The position numbers and the translations under genes were made by a program. 64,000 nt of DNA. Origin: Hyphomicrobiales bacterium. Its GTDB lineage: Bacteria; Pseudomonadota; Alphaproteobacteria; Rhizobiales; Rhizobiaceae. Position 1 is the stretch's first letter. Every line of letters begins with the position of its first letter. The stretch lies in NCBI GenBank assembly GCA_900465685.1, contig UEGR01000007.1, positions 1 through 64,000 on the forward strand, written 5' to 3'. Under the pieces are notes generated by a model. That model did no database searches. It was not told the DNA's origin and saw nothing but the letters and a program-made list of their open reading frames with translations. Of this stretch, positions 43,523-53,717 are shown piece by piece.

Positions 43523-43619
43523 AATTACAGAGGCAGGCGTAGCGATTGGCATGCAGTTCGGACCGAGGGGCATTTTGGGCCCTCAATGTCCGGTTATTCA
43601 GATGTGTAAGGAAAAAATC

Positions 43620-45062
43620 ATGCAGGACCAAACATCCGCTAGCGGCCAGCCCGCCGGTTGGGGAGACCTGTTTGCCGGTAAGAATGCCATCCGGTCGCTC
43701 ACCCTTGTCGGCGGCGTCGCATTGCACGCCATCAACGTATTCATCGCGACGACCATCCTCCCAACGGTCGTCGCCGATATTGGCGGCATGGATTATTATG
43801 CCTGGAACACGGCGCTATTCGTGACGGCATCCATTCTAGGTTCGGCGCTCGTTCCGCGCCTGCTATCGCAAGCGGGTCCGCGCAGTGCTTATCTGATGGC
43901 GGCAATTATTTTTGCAGCCGGTACGCTGGCTTGCGGTCTCGCGCCATCCATGCCGGTCATGCTGGCCGGGCGCTCGGTGCAGGGCCTTGGCGGCGGCATG
44001 ATGCTGGCCCTTTCCTATGCAATGATCCGCATCGTCTTCCCCGAAAACCTGTGGCCCCGCGCGATTGGCCTTGTTTCCGGCATGTGGGGCGTTGCAACCC
44101 TCGTCGGTCCGGCGATCGGCGGCATATTCGCCGAACTTGGCATCTGGCGCGCCGCCTTCTGGTCGCTGGCGCCGGTGATCGGCATCTTCGCCATCATGGC
44201 CATGGTTGTGCTGCCACGCGCCTCCGGCGATGCAGGCAGCCGCGCACCGCTGGCCTGGCCGCAGCTCATTCTGCTGACGGCGGCTGTGCTTGCCGTTTCT
44301 GCCGCCAGCATTTCGGTCAATGCCGTCATGAATACGGCAGGCGTCGCGCTGGCTGTCGTGCTGTTGCTCCTGCTCTTCATCATCGAGCGCAATTCGTCGC
44401 GGCGTATTCTTCCCAAAGGATCGTTCAGCCTCCACCGCCTCGGCGCGCTTTATCTGACGCTCGCCTTCCTCAGCGCCTCGGTAACCAGCGCGGAAGTGTT
44501 CGTGCCACTGTTCTTCCAGGTGCTGCACAACCAGTCGCCCCTGGTCGCCGGTTATCTGGCCGCCATCATGGGCGGAAGCTGGACGCTCGGCTCCATCGGT
44601 TCTTCAGGTGTTTCCTCCGGTCGTGTTGACCGGGTGATCATCGCCGCGCCGCTGATGGGCATAGCGGGCATGGTCACGCTTGCCGCTTTGGTCCCCGTTG
44701 GCAGCGATGGTCATTGGGTCAGCCTGCTGCCGATCTGTCTGGCGCTGGCAGTCATCGGCTTCGGCGTGGGCATGACTTGGCCGCATCTTCTGACGCGTAT
44801 TTTCAAACGCGCCGATGCGGACGACCAGAATCTGGCGTCGGCCTCCGTCACCACCGTGCAGCTTTTCACCACCGCGCTCGGCGCATCACTGGCAGGCATG
44901 ATCGCCAATATGGCAGGGCTCAGCAATCCGGGCGGATTTGCAGGCACCGCCAATGCCGCCATGTGGCTGTTCTCCGGCTTTGCCGTCATGTCGACGCTGG
45001 CATTCCTGTCTGCGCTGGCTTTGGTGCGCAGCGCAAGACAGCCGCAAGCGGCATCGTGCTGA
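43620..45062 (+). CDS. MFS transporter (DHA-like drug exporter)
   Basis: The 480-residue protein has about 14 membrane helices. The MFS signature is relaxed, but the antiporter motif in GLVSGMWGVATLVGPAIGG and GRSVQGLGGGMMLALSYAMI is characteristic of drug:H+ antiporters. ATG 43620 has AAGGA eight bases upstream; the 23 codons before it are leader. It lies alone, convergent with the SufR-like gene. The substrate is unknown. Confidence 0.88.
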   Translation: MQDQTSASGQPAGWGDLFAGKNAIRSLTLVGGVALHAINVFIATTILPTVVADIGGMDYYAWNTALFVTASILGSALVPRLLSQAGPRSAYLMAAIIFAAGTLACGLAPSMPVMLAGRSVQGLGGGMMLALSYAMIRIVFPENLWPRAIGLVSGMWGVATLVGPAIGGIFAELGIWRAAFWSLAPVIGIFAIMAMVVLPRASGDAGSRAPLAWPQLILLTAAVLAVSAASISVNAVMNTAGVALAVVLLLLLFIIERNSSRRILPKGSFSLHRLGALYLTLAFLSASVTSAEVFVPLFFQVLHNQSPLVAGYLAAIMGGSWTLGSIGSSGVSSGRVDRVIIAAPLMGIAGMVTLAALVPVGSDGHWVSLLPICLALAVIGFGVGMTWPHLLTRIFKRADADDQNLASASVTTVQLFTTALGASLAGMIANMAGLSNPGGFAGTANAAMWLFSGFAVMSTLAFLSALALVRSARQPQAASC

Positions 45063-45731
45063 TCAGGAAGGATTGGCCGGGGTAAAAACATAGGCGCAGC
45101 GCCGCGCCCCGGCCAGAATATGCTCGGTACGGGCAACAGACACATCCGGGCCGAGAACCGCTTCAAAAACCTGAAGCTCGGCCCGGCAAAAACCCTGGCA
45201 GGCATCGGCAGCGGCACAGATGGGACAATGGTTCTCGACAAAAAGCCACGAACCGTCCTCCTGCCGCTCGGCATCCGCCATATAGCCTTCGGTCGAGCGG
45301 ATATCTGCAAGCGCCTTGACGCGCTCGTCGAACTCCATGTCCTTGAGGCGCGCATGATACTGGCGGCGGGTTTCCGTCTCGCGATGCGCAACCAGCGTTT
45401 CCAGCGCGTCTTCACCAAGGATGGTGCGCACGGAATGCAGAAGCTGCACGGTCAGATCGGCATGGGTATCGGGAAAGCGCTTATTGCCGGGCTCTGTCAG
45501 ATCCCAGAACTGCGAGGGACGGCCTACGCCCTGCGAAACGGAATGCGGCGCAACGAGACCTTCCTCGGCCAGCCGCACCAGCTGCTGGCGCACCGCCTCG
45601 CCGGTCGTGCCGAGATGGTCGCCGATTGCGGCAGCCGTCTGCGCACCGCGCATCTTGAGCGCCAGCATGATGCGTTCCGCGGGCGAACGTGCTCCCGAAA
45701 GGTCCGTATTTAGAAAGTCATTCCTTGACAT
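45063..45731 (-). CDS. SufR-like helix-turn-helix regulator with C-terminal cysteine cluster
   Basis: The 222-residue protein has an ArsR/DeoR-type winged helix (RIMLALKMRGAQTAAAIGDHLGTTGEAVRQQLVRL) and a C-terminal motif HCPICAAADACQGFC plus a last Cys in RRCAYVF. This spacing resembles the iron-sulfur-ligating region of SufR/COG2345 regulators. It is divergent from sodB with a 92-bp gap holding an inverted repeat, so I infer FeS-dependent control of sodB (and perhaps fpr). The role in this organism is untested. Confidence 0.85.
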   Translation of the reverse strand: MSRNDFLNTDLSGARSPAERIMLALKMRGAQTAAAIGDHLGTTGEAVRQQLVRLAEEGLVAPHSVSQGVGRPSQFWDLTEPGNKRFPDTHADLTVQLLHSVRTILGEDALETLVAHRETETRRQYHARLKDMEFDERVKALADIRSTEGYMADAERQEDGSWLFVENHCPICAAADACQGFCRAELQVFEAVLGPDVSVARTEHILAGARRCAYVFTPANPS

Positions 45732-45759
45732 ATTGCCTGTTTTCGATTTAAAGAAGCAT

Positions 45760-45801
45760 TATCTTGTTAAATTAAGCGATCCGATCTGAATTATCAAGAT
45801 A
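45760..45801. promoter_or_regulatory. Inverted repeat between the SufR-like gene and sodB
   Basis: TATCTTG (45760-45766) and CAAGATA (45795-45801) are 28 bases apart in an AT-rich region with a further TTAAATTAAG motif. It could be the operator of the divergent regulator. Confidence 0.4.
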
Positions 45802-45823
45802 GTTGTATATCAAGGAGTCTAAA

Positions 45824-46432
45824 ATGAGCTTCACCTTGCCTCCGCTTCCCTATGCGACCAACGCTCTTGAAGGCGTCGGCATGGGCACCGAAACACTTGA
45901 GCTGCACCATGGCAAGCACCATCAGGCCTACGTAACGGCGCTGAATGGCTTCGTCGAGAAGAACGATGCGCTCAAGGGCAAGTCGCTTGAGGAAATCGTG
46001 CTCTTTGCGAAAGACAAGGCCGATCTCGCTCCGGTCTTCAACAATGCCGGCCAGCATTGGAACCACGATCTGTTCTGGCAGAACCTGTCGGCAAACGGCG
46101 GACGCCTTCCGGGCGCGCTGGAAAAGAAGATCGTCGAGGATTTCGGCGGCGTCGACCAGTTCAAGGAAGCCTTCAAGACGGCGGCTGTCGGCCAGTTCGG
46201 CTCGGGCTGGGCGTGGCTGGTTCTGGCCAATGACGGCAAGTTGAAGGTCACCAAGACGCCAAATGGCTCCAATCCGCTGGCAACCGGCGAAGGCAAGGCG
46301 CTATTAGGGCTTGATGTCTGGGAACATAGCTATTATCTCGATTTCCGTAATCGTCGGCCTGACTATGTAACGAACTTCCTCGACAAGCTGGCCAACTACG
46401 AATTCGCGGAAGCCACCCTGAAGGCAGCCTGA
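45824..46432 (+). CDS. sodB: Iron superoxide dismutase
   Basis: The 202-residue enzyme has the metal ligands in LELHHGKHHQAYV, NNAGQHWNHDLFW and LDVWEHSYYLDF. It has the Fe-type GQFGSGWAWLV segment. It removes superoxide in the cytoplasm. AAGGAG lies seven bases before ATG 45824; an earlier frame start at 45803 is less likely. Divergent from the cysteine-cluster regulator and followed by fpr, suggesting an oxidative-stress group. Confidence 0.95.
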   Translation: MSFTLPPLPYATNALEGVGMGTETLELHHGKHHQAYVTALNGFVEKNDALKGKSLEEIVLFAKDKADLAPVFNNAGQHWNHDLFWQNLSANGGRLPGALEKKIVEDFGGVDQFKEAFKTAAVGQFGSGWAWLVLANDGKLKVTKTPNGSNPLATGEGKALLGLDVWEHSYYLDFRNRRPDYVTNFLDKLANYEFAEATLKAA

Positions 46433-46610
46433 CGCGCTTATATTAATTGCGATCAAAGCGGCCTGCCTGCTCAGGATGCAAACTCCACGGAGTTGCATCT
46501 ATGCGGGCGGGCCGCAGCAATGACCGATAAAGACCAAACCAACCGACCCAATCCATAAGGCGCCGTCCTCCCAAGCGTGGCGCCGGAGAACAACAGAGAC
46601 AGTTCCGAAG

Positions 46611-47387
46611 ATGAGCAGCAACTTTAATCAGGAAACCGTCACCGACATCCATCACTGGACCGACACGCTGTTTTCCTTCCGTACAACGCGTGATCCGGGC
46701 TTCCGCTTCCAGAGCGGCCAGTTCATCATGATGGGCCTCGAAGTGAACGGCAAGCCGCTCACCCGCGCCTATTCCATTGCCTCGAGCCTCTATGAGGACG
46801 GGCTGGAATTCTTCTCGATCAAGGTGCCGAACGGTCCGCTGACCTCCAAGCTCCAGCATCTGAAAGTTGGCGACCAGATCATCCTGTCCAAGAAGCCGGT
46901 CGGCACGCTGCTCTATGACAATCTGAAGCCCGGCAAGAATCTGTGGCTGCTCTCGACCGGCACCGGCCTTGCGCCGTTCCTTTCGATCATTCGTGATCTG
47001 GAAGCCTATGAGCGCTATGAGAAGATCATTCTCGTTCATGGCGTGCGTCAGGTAGCAGAATTGGCCTATACGGATTTCATTTCCAACGAATTGCCGCAGG
47101 ACGAATTCCTCGGCGAGATGGCCGCAAAGCAGCTCATCTATTACCCGACCGTCACCCGTGAGCCTTACAAGAACCGCGGACGCCTGACCGATCTCATTCG
47201 CTCCGGCCAGATCTTCACCGATATCGACATGCCGGAACTCAATCTGGAAGACGATCGTGTGATGCTGTGCGGCAGCCCGGAAATGCTGGCAGAAACCAAG
47301 CAGCTTCTGGAAGAACGCGGTTTCAAGGAAGGCAGCCAGAGCGAAGCCGGTCATTTCGTGATCGAAAAGGCTTTCGTCGAAAAATAA
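46611..47387 (+). CDS. fpr: Ferredoxin/flavodoxin-NADP+ reductase
   Basis: The 258-residue protein has the FAD site FRFQSGQFIMMGLEV, TRAYSIAS and the NADP site LLSTGTGLAPFLS, ending with FVEK. Bacterial-type FPR supplies reduced ferredoxin or flavodoxin to FeS repair and SoxR-like control. No strong Shine-Dalgarno is visible (only GAAG at the ATG). It follows sodB by 178 bp on the same strand. A GGCGCC inverted repeat at about 46560-46590 forms a leader hairpin. Confidence 0.93.
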   Translation: MSSNFNQETVTDIHHWTDTLFSFRTTRDPGFRFQSGQFIMMGLEVNGKPLTRAYSIASSLYEDGLEFFSIKVPNGPLTSKLQHLKVGDQIILSKKPVGTLLYDNLKPGKNLWLLSTGTGLAPFLSIIRDLEAYERYEKIILVHGVRQVAELAYTDFISNELPQDEFLGEMAAKQLIYYPTVTREPYKNRGRLTDLIRSGQIFTDIDMPELNLEDDRVMLCGSPEMLAETKQLLEERGFKEGSQSEAGHFVIEKAFVEK

Positions 47388-47409
47388 GTTTTGCAGTTCT
47401 GCAAACAGG

Positions 47410-47437
47410 AAAAGGGAGGCAATCGCCTCCCTTTTTT
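47410..47437. terminator. Bidirectional terminator between fpr and nadC
   Basis: AAAAGGGAGGC / GCCTCCCTTTTTT with a four-base loop; poly-A on one side and poly-T on the other, between convergent fpr and nadC. Confidence 0.9.
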
Positions 47438-48297
47438 CATTTCAGCTCTTCGAAATCGAGCCCGATATCGAGGTTCGGCGCGCTGTGCGTGGTCCAGCCA
47501 ACCGAGATCAGATCGACACCGCTGGCAGCAACCGCCGCCACTGTTTCCGGCGTGATACCGCCGGAGGCTTCCGAAATGGCGCGCCCATCGATCACCGATA
47601 CCGCCTCGCGCAATTGCGCTGGCGACATATTGTCGAGCAGCACCGCATCCACGCCCGTCGCCATGGCTTCATCGAGCTGTTGCAGCGTATCGACTTCGAC
47701 CTCGATCTTGACCATGTGACCGGCACCGGCCTTGGCACGTTCGATGGCCTCACGCACACCGCCAGCGACCGCGATGTGATTGTCCTTGATCAGCACCGCG
47801 TCATAGAGCGCGAAACGGTGGTTCATGCCGCCGCCTGCCCTCACCGCATATTTCTGCAAGGCACGCAGCCCCGGCGTCGTCTTGCGCGTGCAGACGATGG
47901 AAGCCTTGGTGCCCTGAACAGCCTTGACCAGATTGGCCGTTGCCGTGGCAATGCCGGAGAGGTGACCGAGAAAATTGAGCGCGGTCCGCTCACCCGCCAG
48001 AATGGAGCGGGAGGAGCCGGAAACGCGGGCGACATCCGCCCCTTTTTCAAGAGACTGACCGTCCCGCGCGAGACGTTCGAATGTGACATCCGGATCGACC
48101 AGACGAAACGCCATTTCGGCCACATCCAGCCCGGCGATGACGCCCGGCTGGCGCAGGCTGAACAGCATGGCCGAGCGGTGATCCTCCGGCACCACTGCAT
48201 TGCTGGTAATATCGCCAGCGAGCCCCAGATCTTCCAGAAGTGCGGCGCGCACCAGCGGTTCGACGACAAGCGGAGACAAGCGCGGCAGGTTCATCAT
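47437..48297 (-). CDS. nadC: Quinolinate phosphoribosyltransferase
   Basis: The 286-residue enzyme has [17 protein letters not shown] at the N-terminus, [16 protein letters not shown], the [21 protein letters not shown] motif and [10 protein letters not shown]. It makes nicotinate mononucleotide. Its start overlaps the nadB stop, so it is the third gene of nadABC. Two Met codons begin the frame; either 48297 or 48294 could be used. Confidence 0.95.
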   Translation of the reverse strand: MMNLPRLSPLVVEPLVRAALLEDLGLAGDITSNAVVPEDHRSAMLFSLRQPGVIAGLDVAEMAFRLVDPDVTFERLARDGQSLEKGADVARVSGSSRSILAGERTALNFLGHLSGIATATANLVKAVQGTKASIVCTRKTTPGLRALQKYAVRAGGGMNHRFALYDAVLIKDNHIAVAGGVREAIERAKAGAGHMVKIEVEVDTLQQLDEAMATGVDAVLLDNMSPAQLREAVSVIDGRAISEASGGITPETVAAVAASGVDLISVGWTTHSAPNLDIGLDFEELK

Positions 48298-49811
48298 GCA
48301 GTCCTTGGAATTCGTTGAAGTAAGCGTTCGGGGGCGGCGATGTCGCGGGCAAGCGCGAATGCCGTCTCGAAAGTGTGGAAGCGACGCTTGGCCTCCGCGT
48401 GTTTCTGCGGGTGGTCGGTGCGGGCATGGCTGCCGCGCGACTCGCGCCGTTCAAATGCCGCAACCGCAGCGACCAGCGCCACGGCTGCGGCATCGTCGGT
48501 CTCCGCGAGGGGGAGAAGGGTGGTGATTGCAGAACGCAAACCTTCTTCATCACGCAGCAGGCCAAGATGGCTAGAAACAATGCGCCGTACCAGTTCCGGA
48601 TCGGAACTCTGCGGCAAGCTGACAGGCACGGGATGCCGCACGGCGACCGCCTCTTCACAGCCAAGCGCGCGGGCGGCGCGCAGCCCCATGGCGGCGGCTT
48701 CAAGCAGCGAATTGCTGGCAAGACGGTTGGCGCCGTGCAAGCCGGTGCAGGCCGCTTCGCCCACGGCCCAGAGACCCAGCAGGCTGCTGCGCCCGTCGGC
48801 GTCGGCCCTGATCCCGCCCATATGGTAATGCGTGGCCGGCGTGACCGGGATCAGATCACCGGACGGATCGATGCCATGCTGTTTGCAAAGCGCATCGATA
48901 CCGGGAAACCGCGTTGCAAAATGCGCGCCCAGAGCCGTGCGTGCATCGAGATAGACCTTGCGCCCTTGCGCGATCTCGCTGCCGATGGCCCGCGCCACCA
49001 CATCACGGGGCGCAAGCTCGCGGCCCGGAACATCCGCCATGAAGCGCCCGCCGCGATCATTGACAAGTTGAGCGCCCTCCCCGCGCACAGCCTCGCTGAT
49101 CAGCGGCAGGCGCGGCGCGGAAACGGCTAGCGCGGTCGGATGGAATTGCACGAACTCCATATCGGCAAGTACAGCGCCTGCGCGGCCAGCCAATGCGGCT
49201 CCCTGACCGAGATTGCCGAGCGGCGTGGTTGTTGCGTTATAAAGTCCGCCGACCCCGCCCGTCGCCAAAACCACGGCGCGCGCTGCAACCGGGCCGACAT
49301 TTTCAAGACAAGCACCGACGACACGACCATCCTGCCGCATGAGCCGGAGAGCGCGGGTGTTTTCCATGACGGTGATTGAAGGCGTCGCCAGAACCTTGGC
49401 GGTCAAAGCGCGCATGATGCCCGCCCCTGTCGCATCGCCATCCACATGCACAATGCGATGACGGCTGTGGGCGGCTTCCAGACCGAGTGAAAATGAACCG
49501 TCCGCCTTGCGGTCGAAGTGCACGCCATGGGCTTCCAGCGCGTCAACGACGTCCGCGCCTGCTGCTATGATTTCGGCTGCCACGCCCCGGTCACACAGGC
49601 CGTCGCCAGCCGCAATCGTATCGGCCAGATGCGATGCAGCGCTGTCATCCGCGCCAACACTTGCGGCAATGCCGCCTTGCGCCAGCGTGCTGGAACCGGA
49701 CAGGCCGAGGCTTCCCGCTGTCACCAGCAACACCGGCTGTGGAGACAGCGTGAGCGCCGTCATCAGACCGGCAAGGCCGCTGCCAATGACAAGGACCGGG
49801 GTCGTAGTCAT
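48294..49811 (-). CDS. nadB: L-Aspartate oxidase
   Basis: The 505-residue flavoprotein has the FAD site [28 protein letters not shown] and [23 protein letters not shown]. It oxidises aspartate to iminoaspartate. It overlaps nadA by four bases and nadC by four bases. The His and Arg in [25 protein letters not shown] belong to the substrate site. Confidence 0.95.
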   Translation of the reverse strand: MTTTPVLVIGSGLAGLMTALTLSPQPVLLVTAGSLGLSGSSTLAQGGIAASVGADDSAASHLADTIAAGDGLCDRGVAAEIIAAGADVVDALEAHGVHFDRKADGSFSLGLEAAHSRHRIVHVDGDATGAGIMRALTAKVLATPSITVMENTRALRLMRQDGRVVGACLENVGPVAARAVVLATGGVGGLYNATTTPLGNLGQGAALAGRAGAVLADMEFVQFHPTALAVSAPRLPLISEAVRGEGAQLVNDRGGRFMADVPGRELAPRDVVARAIGSEIAQGRKVYLDARTALGAHFATRFPGIDALCKQHGIDPSGDLIPVTPATHYHMGGIRADADGRSSLLGLWAVGEAACTGLHGANRLASNSLLEAAAMGLRAARALGCEEAVAVRHPVPVSLPQSSDPELVRRIVSSHLGLLRDEEGLRSAITTLLPLAETDDAAAVALVAAVAAFERRESRGSHARTDHPQKHAEAKRRFHTFETAFALARDIAAPERLLQRIPRTA

Positions 49812-50779
49812 ACCGCCAGCATCCGCTCGACGGCGCGCCGGGCGGGCTCCATCAGTGCTGCATCGACAGTCACTTCATGGCGATTGTTTTCCAGCGCATC
49901 GCGAATATTGGCAAGCGTGATCCGCTTCATATGCGGGCAGAGATTGCACGGGCGGATGAACTCGACATCCGGGTGATTAACGGCAACATTGTCGCTCATC
50001 GAGCATTCAGTCAAAAGCACGACACGCTGCGGCTTCTTCTCGCCGACATAGTCCGACATGACCGCAGTGGAACCGGCGAAATCGGCGACCGCCACCACTT
50101 CCGGCGGGCATTCGGGATGGGCCAGAACCACCACGCCGGGGTGGCTTTCGCGCAATTCGCGGATATCGTCTGGAGTGAACCGCTCATGCACCTCGCAATG
50201 GCCATGCCAGGCGAGAATTTCGACATCGGTTTCGCGGGCCACATTCTGCGCCAGAAACTCGTCGGGGATCATCAGCACGCGCGGTACGCCAAGCGATTCC
50301 ACCACCTTTTTGGCATTGCCGGAGGTGCAGCAAATATCGGATGCCGCCTTCACGGCAGCAGATGTGTTGACATAGGTGATGATCGGCACGCCGGGATGCG
50401 CCTCGCGCAGCAGCGCCACATCTTCCGGCGTGATGCTGTCGGCCAGCGAACAGCCCGCAGCCATATCGGGGATCAGCACCGTCTTGCTGGGATTGAGCAG
50501 CTTGGCCGTCTCGGCCATGAAATGCACGCCCGCCAGCACGATCACATCGGCATCGACCTCAGCAGCCTTGCGCGCCAGCGCCAGACTGTCGCCGACAATA
50601 TCGGCTACGCAGTGGAAGATTTCCGGCGTCTGGTAATTATGCGCAAGGATGACGGCATTGCGCTTTTTCTTCAGCTCAAGAATGGCCGCGACATCGTCTT
50701 CGAAGCCCAGCCACTCCGCCTTGGGCAGCACCTTGGCCACGCGGTCATAGAGTTGCGAAACGGAAACATGATCGTTCAT
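49808..50779 (-). CDS. nadA: Quinolinate synthase
   Basis: The 323-residue protein has three Cys that bind the 4Fe-4S cluster: one in FHCVADIVG or GCS, others in [11 protein letters not shown], and [23 protein letters not shown] and TGTM-like regions fit NadA. It condenses iminoaspartate with dihydroxyacetone phosphate. First gene of nadABC, with two perfect palindromic operators upstream at 50875-50926. Confidence 0.94.
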   Translation of the reverse strand: MNDHVSVSQLYDRVAKVLPKAEWLGFEDDVAAILELKKKRNAVILAHNYQTPEIFHCVADIVGDSLALARKAAEVDADVIVLAGVHFMAETAKLLNPSKTVLIPDMAAGCSLADSITPEDVALLREAHPGVPIITYVNTSAAVKAASDICCTSGNAKKVVESLGVPRVLMIPDEFLAQNVARETDVEILAWHGHCEVHERFTPDDIRELRESHPGVVVLAHPECPPEVVAVADFAGSTAVMSDYVGEKKPQRVVLLTECSMSDNVAVNHPDVEFIRPCNLCPHMKRITLANIRDALENNRHEVTVDAALMEPARRAVERMLAV

Positions 50780-50805
50780 GTGCGAGCCTCCCAGCTCATC
50801 GACAT

Positions 50806-50861
50806 GCGTTTACGCATCAACCTCACACGAAAGCGTTTTGCGCTTTTGCTGGAAACACGCT
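50806..50861. repeat. Degenerate REP-like repeat R3
   Basis: GCGTTTACGCATCAACC then GCGTTTTGCGCTTTTGCTGGAAACACGCT is a diverged version of R1/R2, between the operators and the nadA start. Confidence 0.5.
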
Positions 50862-50874
50862 GGCATGCCCATTT

Positions 50875-50891
50875 ATACTCAACTTGAGTAT
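50875..50891. promoter_or_regulatory. NadQ operator, site 1
   Basis: ATACTCAACTTGAGTAT is a perfect 8-1-8 palindrome, 96 bp from the nadA start. Confidence 0.8.
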
Positions 50892-50907
50892 TTCATGTTT
50901 ATGAACT

Positions 50908-50926
50908 TATACTCGATTCGAGTATA
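50908..50926. promoter_or_regulatory. NadQ operator, site 2
   Basis: TATACTCGATTCGAGTATA is a perfect 9-1-9 palindrome. Its centre is 34 bp from that of site 1, and it ends four bases from the nadQ stop. Tandem sites of one consensus point to cooperative binding by the adjacent NadQ/NrtR-type regulator. Confidence 0.85.
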
Positions 50927-50929
50927 TTG

Positions 50930-51880
50930 TCAATCGCGGGAGATTGGCAGCTTGGCTCCGGCCAGATGGCGCTCGGAAAGGGCGCGTTCCTCGACAATCG
51001 AGTAGCGGAAACGGAACAGTTTTGCCGGGCGACCGCCGGTTTCGCTGTCGCTTTCGCCGGTTTCCTCGACGAGATCCTGCTGCTCGATCAGGCGGCGGAA
51101 ATTCTGCTTATGCAGGCGCAGACCCGCCAGCGCTTCGACAGTCCGCTGGAGTTGTAAAAGCGTAAAACTGTCCGGCATCAATTCGAACACCACCGGGCGA
51201 TATTTGATCTTGGCGCGCAGCCGCGCAATCGCCGTGGCGAGGATGCGGCGATGATCGGCAAACATGGAGCGACCGTTCTCGTCTTCCTTCATCCCGGCTT
51301 CCGCCACCAGACCGGCCTCGAACAGCAGCTCATAGCGTTGCAGCACGAGGTCTTCGTTCCAGCGCCCGCCCCACTCTCCATTGTCAAAGCCGAAGGTGAA
51401 CGAGATGCGCCGCATGCGCTGCGCCGTCAATTCCGGCGTTTCGGCCCGATAGGCCCAGACAAGGAGCGCATTGTTGAGATGCTCCATGATGGCCGGTTCG
51501 CCCTGACGGTGATCTTCCCACGGCAGATAATCATACCAGCCGCGCCAGCCCGCCTGCCCTGCCGCCGCATCGCTTTCGCGCACAAGGCCGAGATAGCTGA
51601 TCGAGATGATGCGTTCGCCCTGTGCGTGACGGTCACGGTCGGCAAAGGTGTAGAGCTGTTCCAGATAGCCGACCGGATGCGCGGTTTCCGACTGCACCCA
51701 GGCGCGCAGACCGGATTGCAACGAACGGTGCTCGCTTTCGAACGGGCCAGAGGGAAGAGCCTGCCCCTGTCGCACAGTCATGACGCGCGGCTGTTCGCTG
51801 GTCACAGCGGCCAGCACGGCAATCAGTTCGGTATGGGCAATATCGTCGGTCACAACAACTCCGGAAAACACTTCCGACAT
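50930..51880 (-). CDS. nadQ: NadQ/NrtR-like transcriptional regulator of NAD biosynthesis
   Basis: The 316-residue protein has a degenerate Nudix-like N-terminal domain (GYLEQLYTFADRDRHAQGERIISISYLGLV), in which the catalytic REUxEE residues are absent, and a C-terminal winged helix (LLQLQRTVEALAGLRLHKQNFRRLIEQ). This is the NrtR-type/COG4111 layout; Rhizobiales members regulating nadABC are called NadQ. It lies upstream of nadA, separated by two palindromic operators. It probably represses nadABC depending on an adenine-nucleotide ligand. Confidence 0.88.
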   Translation of the reverse strand: MSEVFSGVVVTDDIAHTELIAVLAAVTSEQPRVMTVRQGQALPSGPFESEHRSLQSGLRAWVQSETAHPVGYLEQLYTFADRDRHAQGERIISISYLGLVRESDAAAGQAGWRGWYDYLPWEDHRQGEPAIMEHLNNALLVWAYRAETPELTAQRMRRISFTFGFDNGEWGGRWNEDLVLQRYELLFEAGLVAEAGMKEDENGRSMFADHRRILATAIARLRAKIKYRPVVFELMPDSFTLLQLQRTVEALAGLRLHKQNFRRLIEQQDLVEETGESDSETGGRPAKLFRFRYSIVEERALSERHLAGAKLPISRD

Positions 51881-51939
51881 TGAACGCGATTGACGAATAA
51901 TTACAAGGCGCTACCGCCATACGGCACAGAATTTAAGGG

Positions 51940-52767
51940 TTAAGTTTTCGGTTTAGCGCCGAAAACATGCTCCGGCCCCGGGAATGTGCGCGCCCTCACC
52001 TCCTCGGCATAGGCTTTCGCCGCATCGGACACTTGCGGCGCCAATTGTGCAAAGCGCTTCACGAAGCGCGGTGTGAAATCCTGAAACAGCCCCAGCATAT
52101 CGTCCGAAACCAATATCTGCCCGTCGCAGGCAGCCGACGCGCCTATGCCAACCGTCGGCACGGAAAGCGATGTGGTGATCTCGCGCGCCAGCGGCTCCAC
52201 TGTGCCCTCAATGACCAGCGCAAACACACCGGCATCGGCGACAGCCTGCGCATCGCGACGAATACGGTCGGCCTCATCGTCATCGCGTCCGAGCGAGCGG
52301 AAGCCGCCAACCGTATTGACCTGTTGCGGCATCAGGCCGACATGACCGAACACCGGAATGCCCCGCCGGACCAGAAAATCGATCGTTTCGGCCATTTCCT
52401 CGCCGCCTTCAAGCTTGACGCCGTCACAACCGGTTTCCTGCATCACGCGGGCGGCATTGCGGAACGCCTGTTCCTTCGATTCCTGATAGGAACCGAACGG
52501 CATATCGACGATGACGCAAGCCGTCTCGGCGCCGCGCATCACCGCCTGCCCATGGGCGATCATCATGTCAAGCGTGACAGCAAGGGTGGAATCCATGCCG
52601 TAAAGCACCATGCCGAGCGAGTCCCCCACCAGCAGCAGGTCGCAATGCGGATCGAGCAGCCGCGCTATCGGCGTCGTATAGGCGGTGAGACTGACAATCG
52701 GGCGTTCGCCCTTCAGGGCCGAAATGGCCTTGGGCGTCAGTCGCTTCTTTTTGACGGGTGCGCTCAT
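51940..52767 (-). CDS. panB: 3-Methyl-2-oxobutanoate hydroxymethyltransferase
   Basis: The 275-residue enzyme has the signature [45 protein letters not shown] and [18 protein letters not shown]. It makes ketopantoate for CoA. ATG 52767 ([11 protein letters not shown]) overlaps the panC stop region (TGAGATG), and codons upstream belong to panC. With panC it forms an operon. Confidence 0.95.
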   Translation of the reverse strand: MSAPVKKKRLTPKAISALKGERPIVSLTAYTTPIARLLDPHCDLLLVGDSLGMVLYGMDSTLAVTLDMMIAHGQAVMRGAETACVIVDMPFGSYQESKEQAFRNAARVMQETGCDGVKLEGGEEMAETIDFLVRRGIPVFGHVGLMPQQVNTVGGFRSLGRDDDEADRIRRDAQAVADAGVFALVIEGTVEPLAREITTSLSVPTVGIGASAACDGQILVSDDMLGLFQDFTPRFVKRFAQLAPQVSDAAKAYAEEVRARTFPGPEHVFGAKPKT

Positions 52768-52768
52768 C

Positions 52769-53638
52769 TCAGGCCGCCTGCTCCTGTGCGACATGCGCAA
52801 TGACGCGATTGTCGAGAAGCCGCGTTGTGCCAAGCCGCACGAACAGCGCAATCAGCACGGGCCGCCCCTGCACCGCCGTCAGGCGTTCCAGCGTTTCGGG
52901 GTCGCGCAGCGCCACAACTTCCGGCGTCGCGAGTGGTTCCGTGGCGATAAATGCACGAATTGCCGCTTCCAGCGCGTCAGGATCGTCCACACCGGACTGA
53001 TAAAGCCGCTCGGCTTCATCGAGCGCTTTCGGCACGATAATGGCGGCAGCGCGCTGCTCCGGCGACAGATAGACATTGCGGGACGAACAGGCGAGCCCGT
53101 CATCCTCCCGCACGGTCTTGACGCCAACCACACGCACGGGAATGGCCATGTCGTCCACCATACGGCGGATGATGACGAGCTGCTGAAAGTCCTTTTCGCC
53201 GAAATAGGCAGCATCGGGACCAACGATATTGAAGAGCTTGCTGACTACCGTTGCGACACCGGCGAAGTGGCCGGGACGCGCCTCGCCTTCCATCTGGTTG
53301 CCAAGGGTGGGCACATCCACCACGGTCTGCATCGGGCGCGGATACATGTCACTGACGGCTGGCGCGAAGAGGTAATCGACCTCCGCCCCGCGCAACAGAG
53401 TGGCATCGCGCTCCAGATCACGCGGATATTTATCAAGATCCTCGTTAGCGCCGAATTGCAGCGGGTTGACGAAGATCGACACGACAGTCACGTCATTGTC
53501 GGCACGCGACCGGTGAACAAGTTCCAGATGGCCTTTGTGAAGATAGCCCATGGTCGGCACGAAGCCAATGCGCTTGCCCGCACGACGCGCAGGCGCCAGA
53601 ACCTGCCGCAACTCCTCGATGGTGCGGATAATCTGCAT
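52769..53638 (-). CDS. panC: Pantothenate synthetase
   Basis: The 289-residue protein has the PanC sequences [54 protein letters not shown] and [15 protein letters not shown], with the HxGH motif visible. It condenses pantoate and beta-alanine. First gene of panCB on the minus strand. Confidence 0.96.
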   Translation of the reverse strand: MQIIRTIEELRQVLAPARRAGKRIGFVPTMGYLHKGHLELVHRSRADNDVTVVSIFVNPLQFGANEDLDKYPRDLERDATLLRGAEVDYLFAPAVSDMYPRPMQTVVDVPTLGNQMEGEARPGHFAGVATVVSKLFNIVGPDAAYFGEKDFQQLVIIRRMVDDMAIPVRVVGVKTVREDDGLACSSRNVYLSPEQRAAAIIVPKALDEAERLYQSGVDDPDALEAAIRAFIATEPLATPEVVALRDPETLERLTAVQGRPVLIALFVRLGTTRLLDNRVIAHVAQEQAA

Positions 53639-53717
53639 GCGCGTTCCTCCTCGCGGCCAAATTGATGGCGAGGACTCCTACCGTGTCAGGTCTAATATGA
53701 CAACAGGCTGTATCAGA

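Larger units (their letters stand above)
43147..43619. other. 473-bp intergenic region between nspC and the MFS gene
   Basis: No gene is seen. It holds a perfect 11-1-11 inverted repeat at 43209-43231 on the nspC side and a 14-bp palindrome (43506-43519) with a TTGACA element (43517-43522) on the MFS side. Confidence 0.6.
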
